A DNA stretch of 64,000 bases from Limonium bicolor (lineage: Eukaryota > Streptophyta > Magnoliopsida > Caryophyllales > Plumbaginaceae): positions 283,525,999 to 283,589,998 of the forward strand of contig CM041776.1 of assembly GCA_023374045.1 (NCBI GenBank), read 5' to 3'. Under the pieces are notes generated by a model, which did no database searches, had not been told where the DNA came from, and saw nothing but the letters and a program-made list of their open reading frames with translations. The position numbers and the translations under genes were made by a program. Below, in pieces: positions 31,414-41,324 of this stretch; positions within the stretch are counted from its first letter, which is position 1; each line of letters begins with the position of its first letter.

Positions 31414-33022
31414 TGATGAGTGTGGAATATGAATGGTTTTAGCGGTCTTTAATGCTTAATTTTCATACGCGCATGGATAATATTCCACACTTATCTTACG
31501 TTTTCCTTTGGTTTGTTGTTTGTTAAGGCTTGATACCTTTTTCTATGTTAAATGCAGAAGAAAAGCCAAGGAAACAGTAGATTAACTCACAAGGGAGATG
31601 ATGCAACAAACGGGGGTCGAATTGGAGTCAGAACGATGAATTTAGAGGATTTTGAAGGTATGTCCGAGCTTGTGTCCGAATCCAAGCTCGGACGCAAGTC
31701 GAGAGTTCGTGTGCTGTACCTGATGAAATGTCCGAACTTCGTCCTAACTTCGAAGTTCGGACATGGTTCGAGAATCACAATGAGAAAAGTCGGAAGTCTG
31801 ACCTACGGTGCATGTCCGAACTTGTGTCCGAACATCCAAGTTCGGACACAAGTCGAGACTTTTGGAATTGGAGCGCTCAAAGCAATGTGTCCGAACATTG
31901 AAGGTCGGACCAATGTTCGGACGCGACTAAAAATTCAGCAGAAGTTCGGCGTTTTGAAGGGAGAAAGAGGAAGAAACTCTATTTAAGTGACCTAATCAGT
32001 GAAGAGAAGGATCATTCATTACCATCACTACATCACGACACTCTCACGCTGGTAACAACGCTCTTTCCACTCATCCACACCTTCAGCATCAGCTTCATCT
32101 CCATCCTCATTCATCAAGCACATCACCATCATTTTGGAGGAGCATCGACAGAAGGGAGTTAGGCCATCGTCTTCAACCTTGCGCCGGCAGAATCTGAGTC
32201 TGGATAATCACTCAATTCGAGGGTTTTTCTTCCCTTAGATGAATTCTCTTTTGATTGTATTTATTCGCTTCTTTGTAATGTCTGGCTAAGTAGGGATTAA
32301 CTCTGGGGTAGGGTTGTTCACGATGGATACAAATTAGTTAAGATTTCTGCAACTTGATTATGGGATTGTAATGGATTGTTTCTAGGTTAATGTTTATCAT
32401 TCATCTTCTCTATTAAACTTGCGCATTTATAGAGTTGTCTTGCGAATCCTATTAGGATCAGATAAGGTGATTAATAGGAAGTTCAAATTAACCTGGAGAT
32501 TTGGGGAAAGATTAGTCGGATAGATAATTTTTCCTGCAAACGCTTATAATTCTTCGCACGTAATCCACCTATATGTGTTTTGCCAACTGCTAGATTAGAG
32601 TTGACATGTTCTGATAGGTGAGCTCTTCCTTTAACTAAGATTTAGGATCGAAGAGAGCTTAAGAATTGGCCTTTCCGTTTCTCATAATTGAATTGTAGAT
32701 TTTACTAGATTTATCCAACAAAGAACAGCCCGAACCCGGAGTTTCATTCATTTTACTGAACTCACCAAGTTACTTTCATTAATCGTTCATCTAGTTTTTA
32801 ATTTGCGTTTTTCTCAATTCAGTACAAAAACAATTCACAACCCCCTGAATTTCCAGTTTTCTTAGGACTTAGGCTTATTTATTCAAGTCCCGTGGTTCGA
32901 TATCTGGTTGCTTAACTTTCTATACTATAGTGACCGGGATTTTTGCAACCCGACAGGATTTTCGTTTTATTAGTTTCTAGGTTTATCAATTTAGTTTTAG
33001 TAGAACATTTTTCCTGTTTGCA
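31414..33022 (+). repeat. 3' LTR of Athila-2
   Basis: 1,609 bp, near-identical to the 5' LTR, ends TTTGCA, followed by AATAT. Differences from the 5' copy include single-base gains or losses at the positions matching 20191, 20315, 20340, 20374, 21177, 21482, 21607 and 21642, and about two substitutions. Confidence 0.97.
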
Positions 33023-33249
33023 AATATATTTTAATAAATATTGTGATATCTTGTGAATTAAAATATTTATGTGGTATACCGTGAACTATGCTTATTAACA
33101 AGTAAGGGTATTTTAGTCTTAAAAAATTTTAGGTTAGTAATTTGTGGTATTTGGTGAATTAAAATTATTTTTTGTGGTATCTGAAAAACTTTTTTAAAAA
33201 TTATGGTATTTTGTGAATTAACAAACTTTTTAGTGGTATCCATTTTCCC
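33023..33249 (-). repeat. Right terminal inverted repeat
   Basis: Reverse complement of the left repeat, ending in CCC at 33249. Athila-2 inserted exactly at its inner border; the first five bases (AATAT, 33023-33027) are that insertion's target duplication. Confidence 0.85.
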
Positions 33250-35659
33250 TTTTTTAAAATATAAGATGTTTTGGTCTTTTTTAGCACTTAATTTCCACAT
33301 TTGCCTCTTATTTTTCTCCTCGCACCCACAACTTTCCTATTCCAGAAGTGGCCACTAGGACGGGCCAGCCCGTGACTGCCCGAGATCGAGTCCAGTCAAA
33401 GACCGGTTTAAGATCGTTGACCATGGACCGGGACCATCTCGGGACCGGCCCAGAAAAAATACGACAGTCTGGTTTTACTTCCAAGAGACGGGACCGCACC
33501 GGGACCGAGCCGAGACCACGTGAAGATGATTGATTAAGTTTTAATTTATAATGATTATATTCGAACTTAATATTATAAGTGGTGTCAATCTTGGTAATTA
33601 AAAAAATTAGTTATTTAATTACTTAAGTTATCACTTTAGATTCAATCATGTACAAAAAAAAGGAGGAGTACTAGTAAAATGCAAATAAAGAGATAAATAT
33701 AAATATACGTATGAGGTTAAACCAATAGAGTACTAAACTAAAGTTAATTATGTTAGGAATAAAAAAATTTAAATCAATAAACATGAATTTGCAAAAAGAA
33801 GTGAGAAAGAAAATGGTACCTGGTTTAGTAAATTGGTTAAAAAGAGTTGTAGATTCTCGATTAAAAAAGATCTATATAGTTTGATTAAAAGAGGGAAATG
33901 ATTTACCTAGAGTATATAAGGAATTACTAAGTAATTGAGGAGGTTGATAATTTTTGGGATTTAAATATATATAAACTAGTAATATGAGATTGAAAAATTT
34001 TAGTTGTTAAGATGGTAAATTGAAACTGATTGGTTGATAAATGAGTTAGGTTTAATCACATAATAGGTTACTTAAGTATCTATTAAGGGATAAAGCTAGG
34101 ATAATGATATTATAGTGGGTTGTGATATTTTGGCTAGGAAGTTTTAATATAAAGCCTTAGTCCAACGATATATATATATATGAGGAATATAAATAACATT
34201 GAGGAGTCAAACGATATTTGTAACTTGGTCATCTAAACTAGAACCAACTCGTTATATATAGAACAAAACTGTTAGGCTTGTTACAATTGTATATATATAT
34301 ATATCTGTATATATATATATATATTAAGACACAAATATCATAGGATGAGCTTTGGGATTTTAATCACATATATTATAGGATATTAATTATATAAGCCTTC
34401 AATTACGAGTTAAGGGTTATAACTAACCTAAAAATGAAGTAGTTTGTGGGTATATCATTAAAAATACAAGTACTGGATTTATAAATCTAGTTAAGTGGAA
34501 GATACGGTTAAAAATGGATAATATTTATTGAATAAGAACAAAATGGGAAATTAATTAGTAGCTTTCCTTCCAATCTAGGATCTCTATAATCGAACACACA
34601 CAAGATAGGATATTTTTTAAAGCCACAAATTCCAGGTATGTTGTTGCGTTATCCGCTACTGATTAGTAATTAGTTAACGTGGAGAATGAGATATGACTGA
34701 TCATGGTAAGTTGTTAAGAACGGATGTTGTATATCCCAAATGTCAATTCAAGATATTAAAATTTAAACTCGAAATACAATTCCAAATATCCACAAATTGA
34801 AGCAAATTATATATATATATATAAATCTTTCAATGAAAACTTTGCATGCGAAAACATTTAATTTTGACCCAAAGTCATTTGCCAGTGTGAGTTCGTTATC
34901 ATTAATTAGGTTGATGCAAAAATCCAAATATGAATTTGGGATTCTAAAACTAAATGATCTTACAATCCATTAAAGATCTTTAATCGATGGTTCTTCTTAA
35001 CCATTGATTTATCCGAATAAACATGTGAAGTTCATGTAAGACATTTGTACCACCACTGCCCAATATGGATTTTATCATTTAATCTTAAAACTTGTAGCTT
35101 TAATTTATGGTAATTTGTTGGCTACATCATACTGTAGCCAAAGATGGTTACATACATGTATTTTTGTTTAAAACAAATTGTATTGTTAATGTATAAAAAC
35201 AGTACGAATGTATATATAAAGGCATACATTGAATTCCGATATCGCTAAAACTGTACTAGATGTATATACTGATTTTTTAAACTGTACAGTAAACTTACAA
35301 AACCTGTACTTTTAATATATACAATTTACACTACAAATGTGGTCAAAGATAGCTACATATGCATGTAGCTAAGAGTGATTATTAATTTGTACATATGACA
35401 ATGATGCATAAATTTAAACCAAATCTTTACGATCTAAAATGGCCAAGATATGGTCCTATAATGGTCCCAAAAATGGTCCTCATATCTCCGCTGAAGTTTA
35501 CTGGTGTAAAAATTCTAGTTTACTCATAAACTCAACTGGTGATACCTTATAAATAGTTGTAAGAACAAACAACATATCATTGGTTGAATAATCTTCTAGT
35601 TCATAATGAGTGTTCACATATATAGTGAATAACCATTTGCATCATTACCAGTTCCTCTA
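33250..35659. other. AT-rich intergenic region
   Basis: 2.4 kb without a recognisable gene. A GC-rich patch at 33350-33525 repeats GGGACC-type motifs. (TA)n runs occur at about 34168-34180, 34288-34325 and 34807-34822. A region at 35107-35375 has GGCTACAT...TGTAGC-type inverted motifs and may be an old MITE. Confidence 0.6.
34288..34325. repeat. (TA)n microsatellite
   Basis: Two TA runs separated by CTG. Confidence 0.9.
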
Positions 35660-36408
35660 GCCTCCAGGTTTTTGAGGATTCTGGAATTATCTCCCCTATC
35701 CGCATTACCCGCGAAGCTCCTTCAGTAGGTCACCTTCTGTTTGGGAATGATTACCTTATTTTTGGTACTGGCGACACTGCCCAAGCTGAAATTATTCAAG
35801 ACTTGTTGGTTGTGTTCTGTTGTTCATCAGGACAATCGATAAATAGGCAGAAGTTGGAGTTATACTGTAGTAGATTCATGTGCAACCATAATAGAACTGA
35901 TCTAAGTCGTATCTTTGGCATTGATTTAGTCTAGTCTATCCAGCAGTATTTGGGCTTGGCAACCTTTTTAGAGCGATCTAAATGCGATGTGTTGGCTTTT
36001 TTGGGCGATAGAATCTGGAAACGGTTGGAACCTTGGTCGAAAAGGGTCTCTCAAGCTGGGCGAGTGACATTAATAAAGAGTGTTCTCCCGGCCATCTCGT
36101 GTTATGCTATGCAGGTTTTCTTGTTCCCTAAATCGTTGCTTAACAAATTCTCATCGATGATGTTTGGCTTTTTTTGGAGTGATGACAGGTCAAAGAAATT
36201 TGTGGCTTGGGTTCAGCGGGATGTTGTGATGCACTCTCAGATTAAAGGTGGGCTGGGTATTCAAGATTTGTGGGCTCAGAATCTGGCGCTGTTGGGCAAA
36301 CAGGTATGGCATGTGCTGGACAATCCGACTTCTCTAATGGTTCTTCTGCTCAGAGGGGTGTATTTTCCTCATGGCTCAATCCTTGACCTCGTTAACCTTG
36401 GGAGGGGA
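35660..36408 (+). pseudogene. LINE (L1-type) reverse transcriptase fragment
   Basis: Reads EDSGIISPIRITREAPSVGH and LLFGNDYLIFG, a decayed form of the RT catalytic box with one Asp replaced by Asn. It continues to an in-frame TAG near 35931, then SIQQYLGLATFLERSKCDVL, WKRLEPWSKRVSQAGRVTLI, VLPAISCYAMQVFLFPKSL and FFWSDDRSKKFVAW, typical of plant L1-like ORF2 downstream of the RT core. Both ends are missing. The 3' end is cut by the LTR piece starting at 36409. Confidence 0.85.
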
Positions 36409-36629
36409 TGTAACACCCCTATCGCTAATCTCATCATTAACTCTCAATCACCTCATTCATCAACACATTCGCAGCGGATAATCTAAATAAAACGGTGGGT
36501 ATAACAATGTCGTTAGTCATCCACGTGACTAACAAGGCCTAACTCAAATACAGTAACGGTCTGATGGACCGGAATTTCGAGTACTTACGCGAATACAATT
36601 CTCATTCATTACTAAACCGAGACTTATAC
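36409..36629 (-). repeat. End of a reversed LTR related to the LARD family
   Basis: Starts TGTAACACCCC, the reverse complement of the LARD LTR end. On the minus strand it shares with that LTR the CATCAGACCG motif, a GTTAG...CTAAC hairpin (36512-36533), a CCGCTGCGA stretch and the GGGGTGTTACA end, but is clearly diverged. It interrupts the LINE and is itself cut by the LARD at 36630. Confidence 0.75.
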
Positions 36630-38579
36630 TGAAATACCCCAAACCTTAATGTGTTAATTAATTGTGTAATTATAATTTCCTAAGGTTAATTAAGCCCTTA
36701 AAATTATTGGTGAAGAAATGAAACCAAAAAAAAATGGAAATGCGTAAAAGTCACAAAATGTGAAAATACGTATTAAATTATTTTTGGAGGTATATAACCT
36801 TCATTAGGGTTATAAATATATTTTTATACCTTAATTTCACACTAAGAATATGTGGGAAAAATTCTGGAAGGAAACGGATCCAAACAATGCGTTAAAACGC
36901 TAACGGAGTCTTAAAACGCGTTTTTCGAGAAAACCCGAAAACGTGATTGTAAGCAGTTAAATGGCCCCGTAAAAATAATAGTTGCGTATGTAACTATAAT
37001 TAAACATTAATGGGAGTTTAATAACCATTAAAATTAAATAAACGAGAAAAATCCGGAAAACGGGCCCGGTTTGTGAATAGTGTCAAACCGGGTAAATAAA
37101 CGAGCGTTTCTGTAAAAAAATTAAAAACGCACCAGCATGTGTTACTGTAAGGGGGCCGGTTTTAATATGTTAATTAGCTCTCTCACACTCTTGACTAGTT
37201 AGCTAGTTAAATAAGTCAAAAAGCAATAAAACAAAAGTAACTTATACCCACCCACACTCTCTCTCCTCCTTTATTTTCTTTTTTCCCCTCTCTTTCCTCT
37301 TCCTTCTTCTCCAGCGATTTTTTCTCCTCTCTCTGTGCTGAACGACAATGGAGCCCCCATGGCCTCCTCCACTTCTCCTCCTTGTCCAAGCTAGCTCCAA
37401 GCTTAAATCACAAAAATAATTACATATTTGGGATCCCCTCATCAAGCTCTATCATTCCCTCTTTTCAAAATTCGAAAGGGATGAGTTTCATTCCATGGGT
37501 TTTCCCCATTTGAAGAGAAATAACACCAATGTGTAGCTTGGAGCCTCTCTTTCAAACAAGGTAAAAATCCATTGAAAAATTCGTTTTTGTTCTTCCTCCT
37601 ATGGTAGCCGATTTTTCTCTCTCTCTCTTACCTTTTTTATCTTGTTTTGGAGCCTTGTTTACAACCCTCTAATGGTGGAGTAAATGCCCTCTTGATTCAA
37701 GGGTGAAAATCCCTCTTAAAAGGCTCAAAAGGTAAACCCTAACCTTATGTTTTAAGCCCTTTGATTGAATTAAAATTTCCTAAGGGTTTAGATAATTAAT
37801 GGAATGTATTTTGTGTTTCTTGAATGTTGGGATGGAGTTTTGAAACTCCATTCCCTCTTGACCGATTTGAGGAGATGAGGAGCAAGAGGAGAATTAATGT
37901 GAAACTTGTGAAATTAAGGTAAGAAATCTACCTTAATGCCTATTTAATTGTTTTAGAATTGGGTTTGGGAAAAAAATAAAAGATGAAATAAAATCTGGAG
38001 CAATAAGGTGTTTGATTGTAATTAGTTGGATTTTGTGAAATGTTAGTATGAATGAAGGCCTTGGAGCCAAGTGATTTGGGAATTGTTTTAGTGTTGTTTG
38101 GTGAATTTGAATGGATATTATGTGCTGGTAGGACCCTATTGGGTGTGGCTAGATTAGGAATGTAAAATTGATGTGAATTGATGGTTTGGGATGTTAAGTT
38201 TATGGGAGGGTTATGGCAAAATTTTGTTAGAAAATGAGTGTTTTGATGATGGCTTGGTGAAGGGAGAACCTTGATGTTTGTAGTGTTTGAGTAGAGTGGT
38301 TTAATAGCCTTGAAATGGTAGTTGGAGAATGGTGTGAAGTGATGCAAAATCTGTAGCATTGAAGAAAGAAAATTGACATAAGTGCTGGAATGGAATGAGG
38401 AAAAATTGTGTAAGTTGATTTAGAATTGAGTAATGAATTTGGTGGATGAACTAAGGTGATTTAGGGGACCTAATGGGTGTTTAAACATGTAGGAAACATG
38501 TGGAAATGATTGGGAAAAGAGTGGTGAGAATTGAGGTGAGTTTGGAGTTCAAGTAGAGAATTAAGAGGGGTTCTGCAGC

Positions 38580-38686
38580 CGACCTACCCAGGCGACCTAC
38601 CCCAGACTGGGTCGGTCGAGCTGAATTTTGTAACTTGGATGCTCTCTGCACCCGACCCACCCAGGCGACCTACCCAGGGTGGGTCG
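38580..38686 (+). repeat. GC-rich repeated hairpins in the LARD LTR
   Basis: Two related units built on CGACCTACCC / CGACCCACCC. The second is a perfect 10-bp stem, CGACCCACCC (38653-38662) with GGGTGGGTCG (38677-38686). It stands out in an otherwise AT-rich LTR and recurs in the 3' LTR at about 47564-47675. Confidence 0.75.
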
Positions 38687-40412
38687 TCGGCCACTTATAA
38701 AAAAAAAATTTTTTTTTTAGGCTTCTAATGATGAGGATTGCTATGGAATAATGTTATAAAGGTTGTTTAAGACATGTTAGGTGAGTTATAATGACAATTA
38801 AGTGAGTGAAAAGTGTAGTAAAATGGTGAAAGTAAAACAAGTTAAAAATGTGAAGTTATTTATCTAGTTAACGGGGTTAACTATGGCCATTAGATGTTAA
38901 ACAATCATATTACCCCATGTTAATGAAAGCAATTATAATGTTACCAGTTGTTCGAGAGTTATTCGAGGAACATAAGAGGACACATTAGAGTGGACCATGG
39001 TGACAGGTATGGTTTTGCAACCTGTGTCCTACCGGATTACACCGGCTTGTATACCAATGTGTTTTTTTTTTCTGTGTGTTTGCCACCTTGCAAGATAAAG
39101 CATGAAATGAGTTTATAGTAATTCATTATTGTGGCGTAATAAATTCCGATACCGCTTAACCCTAATTATGTGTTAAATAATAGTTGACCGACCTTAGGTT
39201 CACATAAGAGATCGGTATTCGGAATAAACGTCCCCACGCACGGGAACGTTCTAACTACGGCTATCCGTGCGTTTGTGTATGTTATGACTATGTGTGATGT
39301 ATGTGACTTTGTTTTGTGTGTTGTTGCTATCAGATACAGTTATCCATGTTTGTTAAAAAGGGATGTTACTTCCCTTATGTGTCTAACAGAGTTAGTAACA
39401 CTATGTGATGTATGTATGTGATAAGTTCCATAAAGGAACCTTTAACTAATATGTATATGTTATGTATGGTGAGGAATCCGGTCGTTCCGGTCGCGCGTGT
39501 TGTTTGGGAGTTGATGTATATATGTGAATTAACTCCCACTCTGTTATGTTAGGGTTGTTTATCCTTCTTGGATGTTCGACCTCCCACTAGCTTAGCCAAA
39601 GCTTACCTACCCGACCTCCACATCGGGCTAGGAGGGGAATTATGTGAAATGTTGGTAGGGTGTTGTTGCCTAAGTTGCTTCGACTCCCTCTTTAATATGT
39701 TACGGTTGTTTTTCCTCCTTGAATTACAACCACCCACAAGCTTAACCAAGGCTTACCTACCTCATCATTATTGGAGCTAGGGGAAATTGTGCAAGGTGTG
39801 ATCGGTCCTATCTGAGGCCGCCACACCTAAGTAAAGAAAATGTATGTATGTTGTGCTCGGGCTTATATCACCCCGGCACTCCCTAAGTAAAGTTATGTTC
39901 TCTAAGAAGAACGGAACTAAGTTGTGTTTGTTATCAAGTGAAGTGTGTTGTTACGTTGTGTGTGCTAACCTTGTGTTTGTGTCCTACTAATGGATGTTTG
40001 CTTTTAAGCATGAAGTATGTGTGTAGTTGTGTATGTTTAAATAAAATCAATCGCATGCTAAGACGACAATTAGTTGTGCGTGGCCCGGTAGCATGCGGGC
40101 TGCGGGATTACCATACCAGCAAAGGTGCTGAGCCCCTTGGGGGCCACCCTTTTCTTTCTCTTTCCTGTTTCAGGTACAAGGAGCTGGAAGCCGTTCGAGA
40201 GTAGGACGGGGTAGTTGATTGTATGTGGGTCATGAAAATTGTGGATGTGATGTAGGTGTAGTAAGACCGAAATTGTATCGGCGTTAGTTGGTAATTACTC
40301 GGTACAGTTGTAATGTAAGTGTATAATGAATGTTGAACATGGAACGGGATTAATGTGTAGTTGCTCGGGAGTTTAGTTCATCAGACCGGTACGATGTATA
40401 TATGTTAGCCTT

Positions 40413-40434
40413 GTTAGCCACGAGGGTGGCTAAC
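40413..40434 (+). promoter_or_regulatory. Stem-loop near the LARD LTR end
   Basis: GTTAGCCAC, loop GAGG, GTGGCTAAC. The 3' LTR copy (49385-49406) has loop GAGA, a GNRA-type tetraloop. The related reversed LTR at 36512-36533 keeps the stem with a C-G pair replaced by T-A. Position near the LTR end suggests an RNA element in the R/U5 region. Confidence 0.6.
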
Positions 40435-40531
40435 GGCGTGTAACACCAAAGAGTTAAGTGATGTTGTGAGTTGAGATTTCCGCTGCGATACGTTTTAAGT
40501 GTGTTGTTAGTAGTTGGGGTGTTACAAAAAG

Positions 40532-40543
40532 TGGTATCAGAGC
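40532..40543 (+). other. Primer binding site of the LARD, initiator tRNA-Met type
   Basis: TGGTATCAGAGC, five bases after the LTR, complementary to the 3' end of plant initiator tRNA-Met. Its 3' half lies in a perfect hairpin (TCAGAGCGA, loop TACT, TCGCTCTGA; 40537-40558). Confidence 0.92.
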
Positions 40544-41304
40544 GATACTTCGCTCTGATGACTGAATTACCGAGCTTAGGAAGTACCGAGTTAAGAGTTT
40601 AGTACTTTGGGTTAAGGGGTGAGTGATAGCGTGAGAAGTACGCCAGTTAGGAAGTACCCGTGTGTACTGGGAACCTACAATATCCATCCCACCCTCCACA
40701 AAACCTATTCTATAACTCGGAAAGAACGCCAGAGAGATGAAAGTCCTCTCTTACTCGGGAATACCCGATCTCGCTATTATTAAACGTCCTTATCAGTACG
40801 GAGAACCTGTCACACGGTAGATCCCGAAAGGTGTGAATCCCGAAGACGGTCTCCATTGTAACAATGTCTGCCGCATGAGGTAGCAAAAGGTGAAGAATCT
40901 TGTGCATAAGAGAATAGAATTTCCAGCACCCTGGGTCGACATGCGGAGCAGTCGAGGACAACCAGCTTGCAACGCACTAACGTGCAACAGTGCAGAAGTG
41001 AAGTAGTAGAACCCGAGACGAGTGTCTACGGGACTACAAATGTTAACTAATACACCAACGATATACCAACCGATTAAGGAACTACAACACAGTACGAGGA
41101 GGATACGATACTAAGTAAAAAGGGGTCTCCCAGCATGGGAAACACCCTAGTTAATGGTTATCATGTGAAGACAGTGAGAAGTACCCCGAGGATTGTTGTT
41201 AGGACTGTAAGATCAAGTAAGGGCCAGCAAGGCCATTGATGTTGGGGCGGAAGTAAACAATGCCGCAACCAGTGTGTATTGAACCGAAAACCAGTAAGCA
41301 TGGC

Positions 41305-41324
41305 GCACTTGCCATGGCAAGTGC
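41305..41324. promoter_or_regulatory. Perfect 20-bp palindrome in the LARD interior
   Basis: GCACTTGCCATGGCAAGTGC is its own reverse complement, about 0.78 kb downstream of the 5' LTR. A self-complementary loop in the RNA leader could act in genome dimerisation, but this is only suggested by position. Confidence 0.5.

Larger units (their letters stand above)
20050..33022 (+). mobile_element. Athila-2, complete Athila-lineage retrotransposon, 13.0 kb
   Basis: Two LTRs (20050-21655 and 31414-33022) start TGATGAG and end TTTGCA, flanked by AATAT at 20045-20049 and 33023-33027. A tRNA-Asp primer site follows the 5' LTR. Order: gag, protease, RT, RNase H, integrase, spacer with inverted repeats, env-like ORF, 3' noncoding region. 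The LTRs differ at about ten places in 1.6 kb, mostly one-base indels, so insertion was recent. In spite of that the polyprotein frame is broken about ten times. Confidence 0.96.
18659..33249. mobile_element. Long-TIR (foldback/MULE-like) element split by Athila-2
   Basis: Outer ends at 18659 (GGGAAAAT) and 33249 (ATTTTCCC) begin long inverted repeats of about 230 bp. Removing Athila-2 and one AATAT copy leaves an element of about 1.6 kb without a transposase. Long TIRs starting GGGAAAAT and no coding capacity fit a nonautonomous Mutator-like or foldback element. I could not find a convincing target duplication at the outer ends, so the superfamily is open. Confidence 0.75.
36630..40526 (+). 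repeat. 5' LTR of the LARD, 3,897 bp
   Basis: Starts TGAAATACCCCAAACC, ends GGGGTGTTACA; preceded by TATAC (36625-36629), the likely target duplication, whose right copy is not visible. Within it: three AAG|GTAA donor-like sites (37561, 37732, 37919), a hairpin TTAAGGTA...TACCTTAA near 37914, GC-rich hairpins at 38580-38686, and a hairpin at 40413-40434 near the end. I see no ORF I can support. Confidence 0.92.

Noticed and set aside
33350..33525. GC-rich patch as a gene or CpG-island promoter
   Set aside because: Repeated GGGACC-type motifs without a sustained ORF or promoter signals; more like an old repeat.
37242..37445. Minus-strand ORF repeated at 46185-46418
   Set aside because: It appears twice only because both LARD LTRs contain it. 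It is low-complexity, from CT-rich DNA, and has no match I know.
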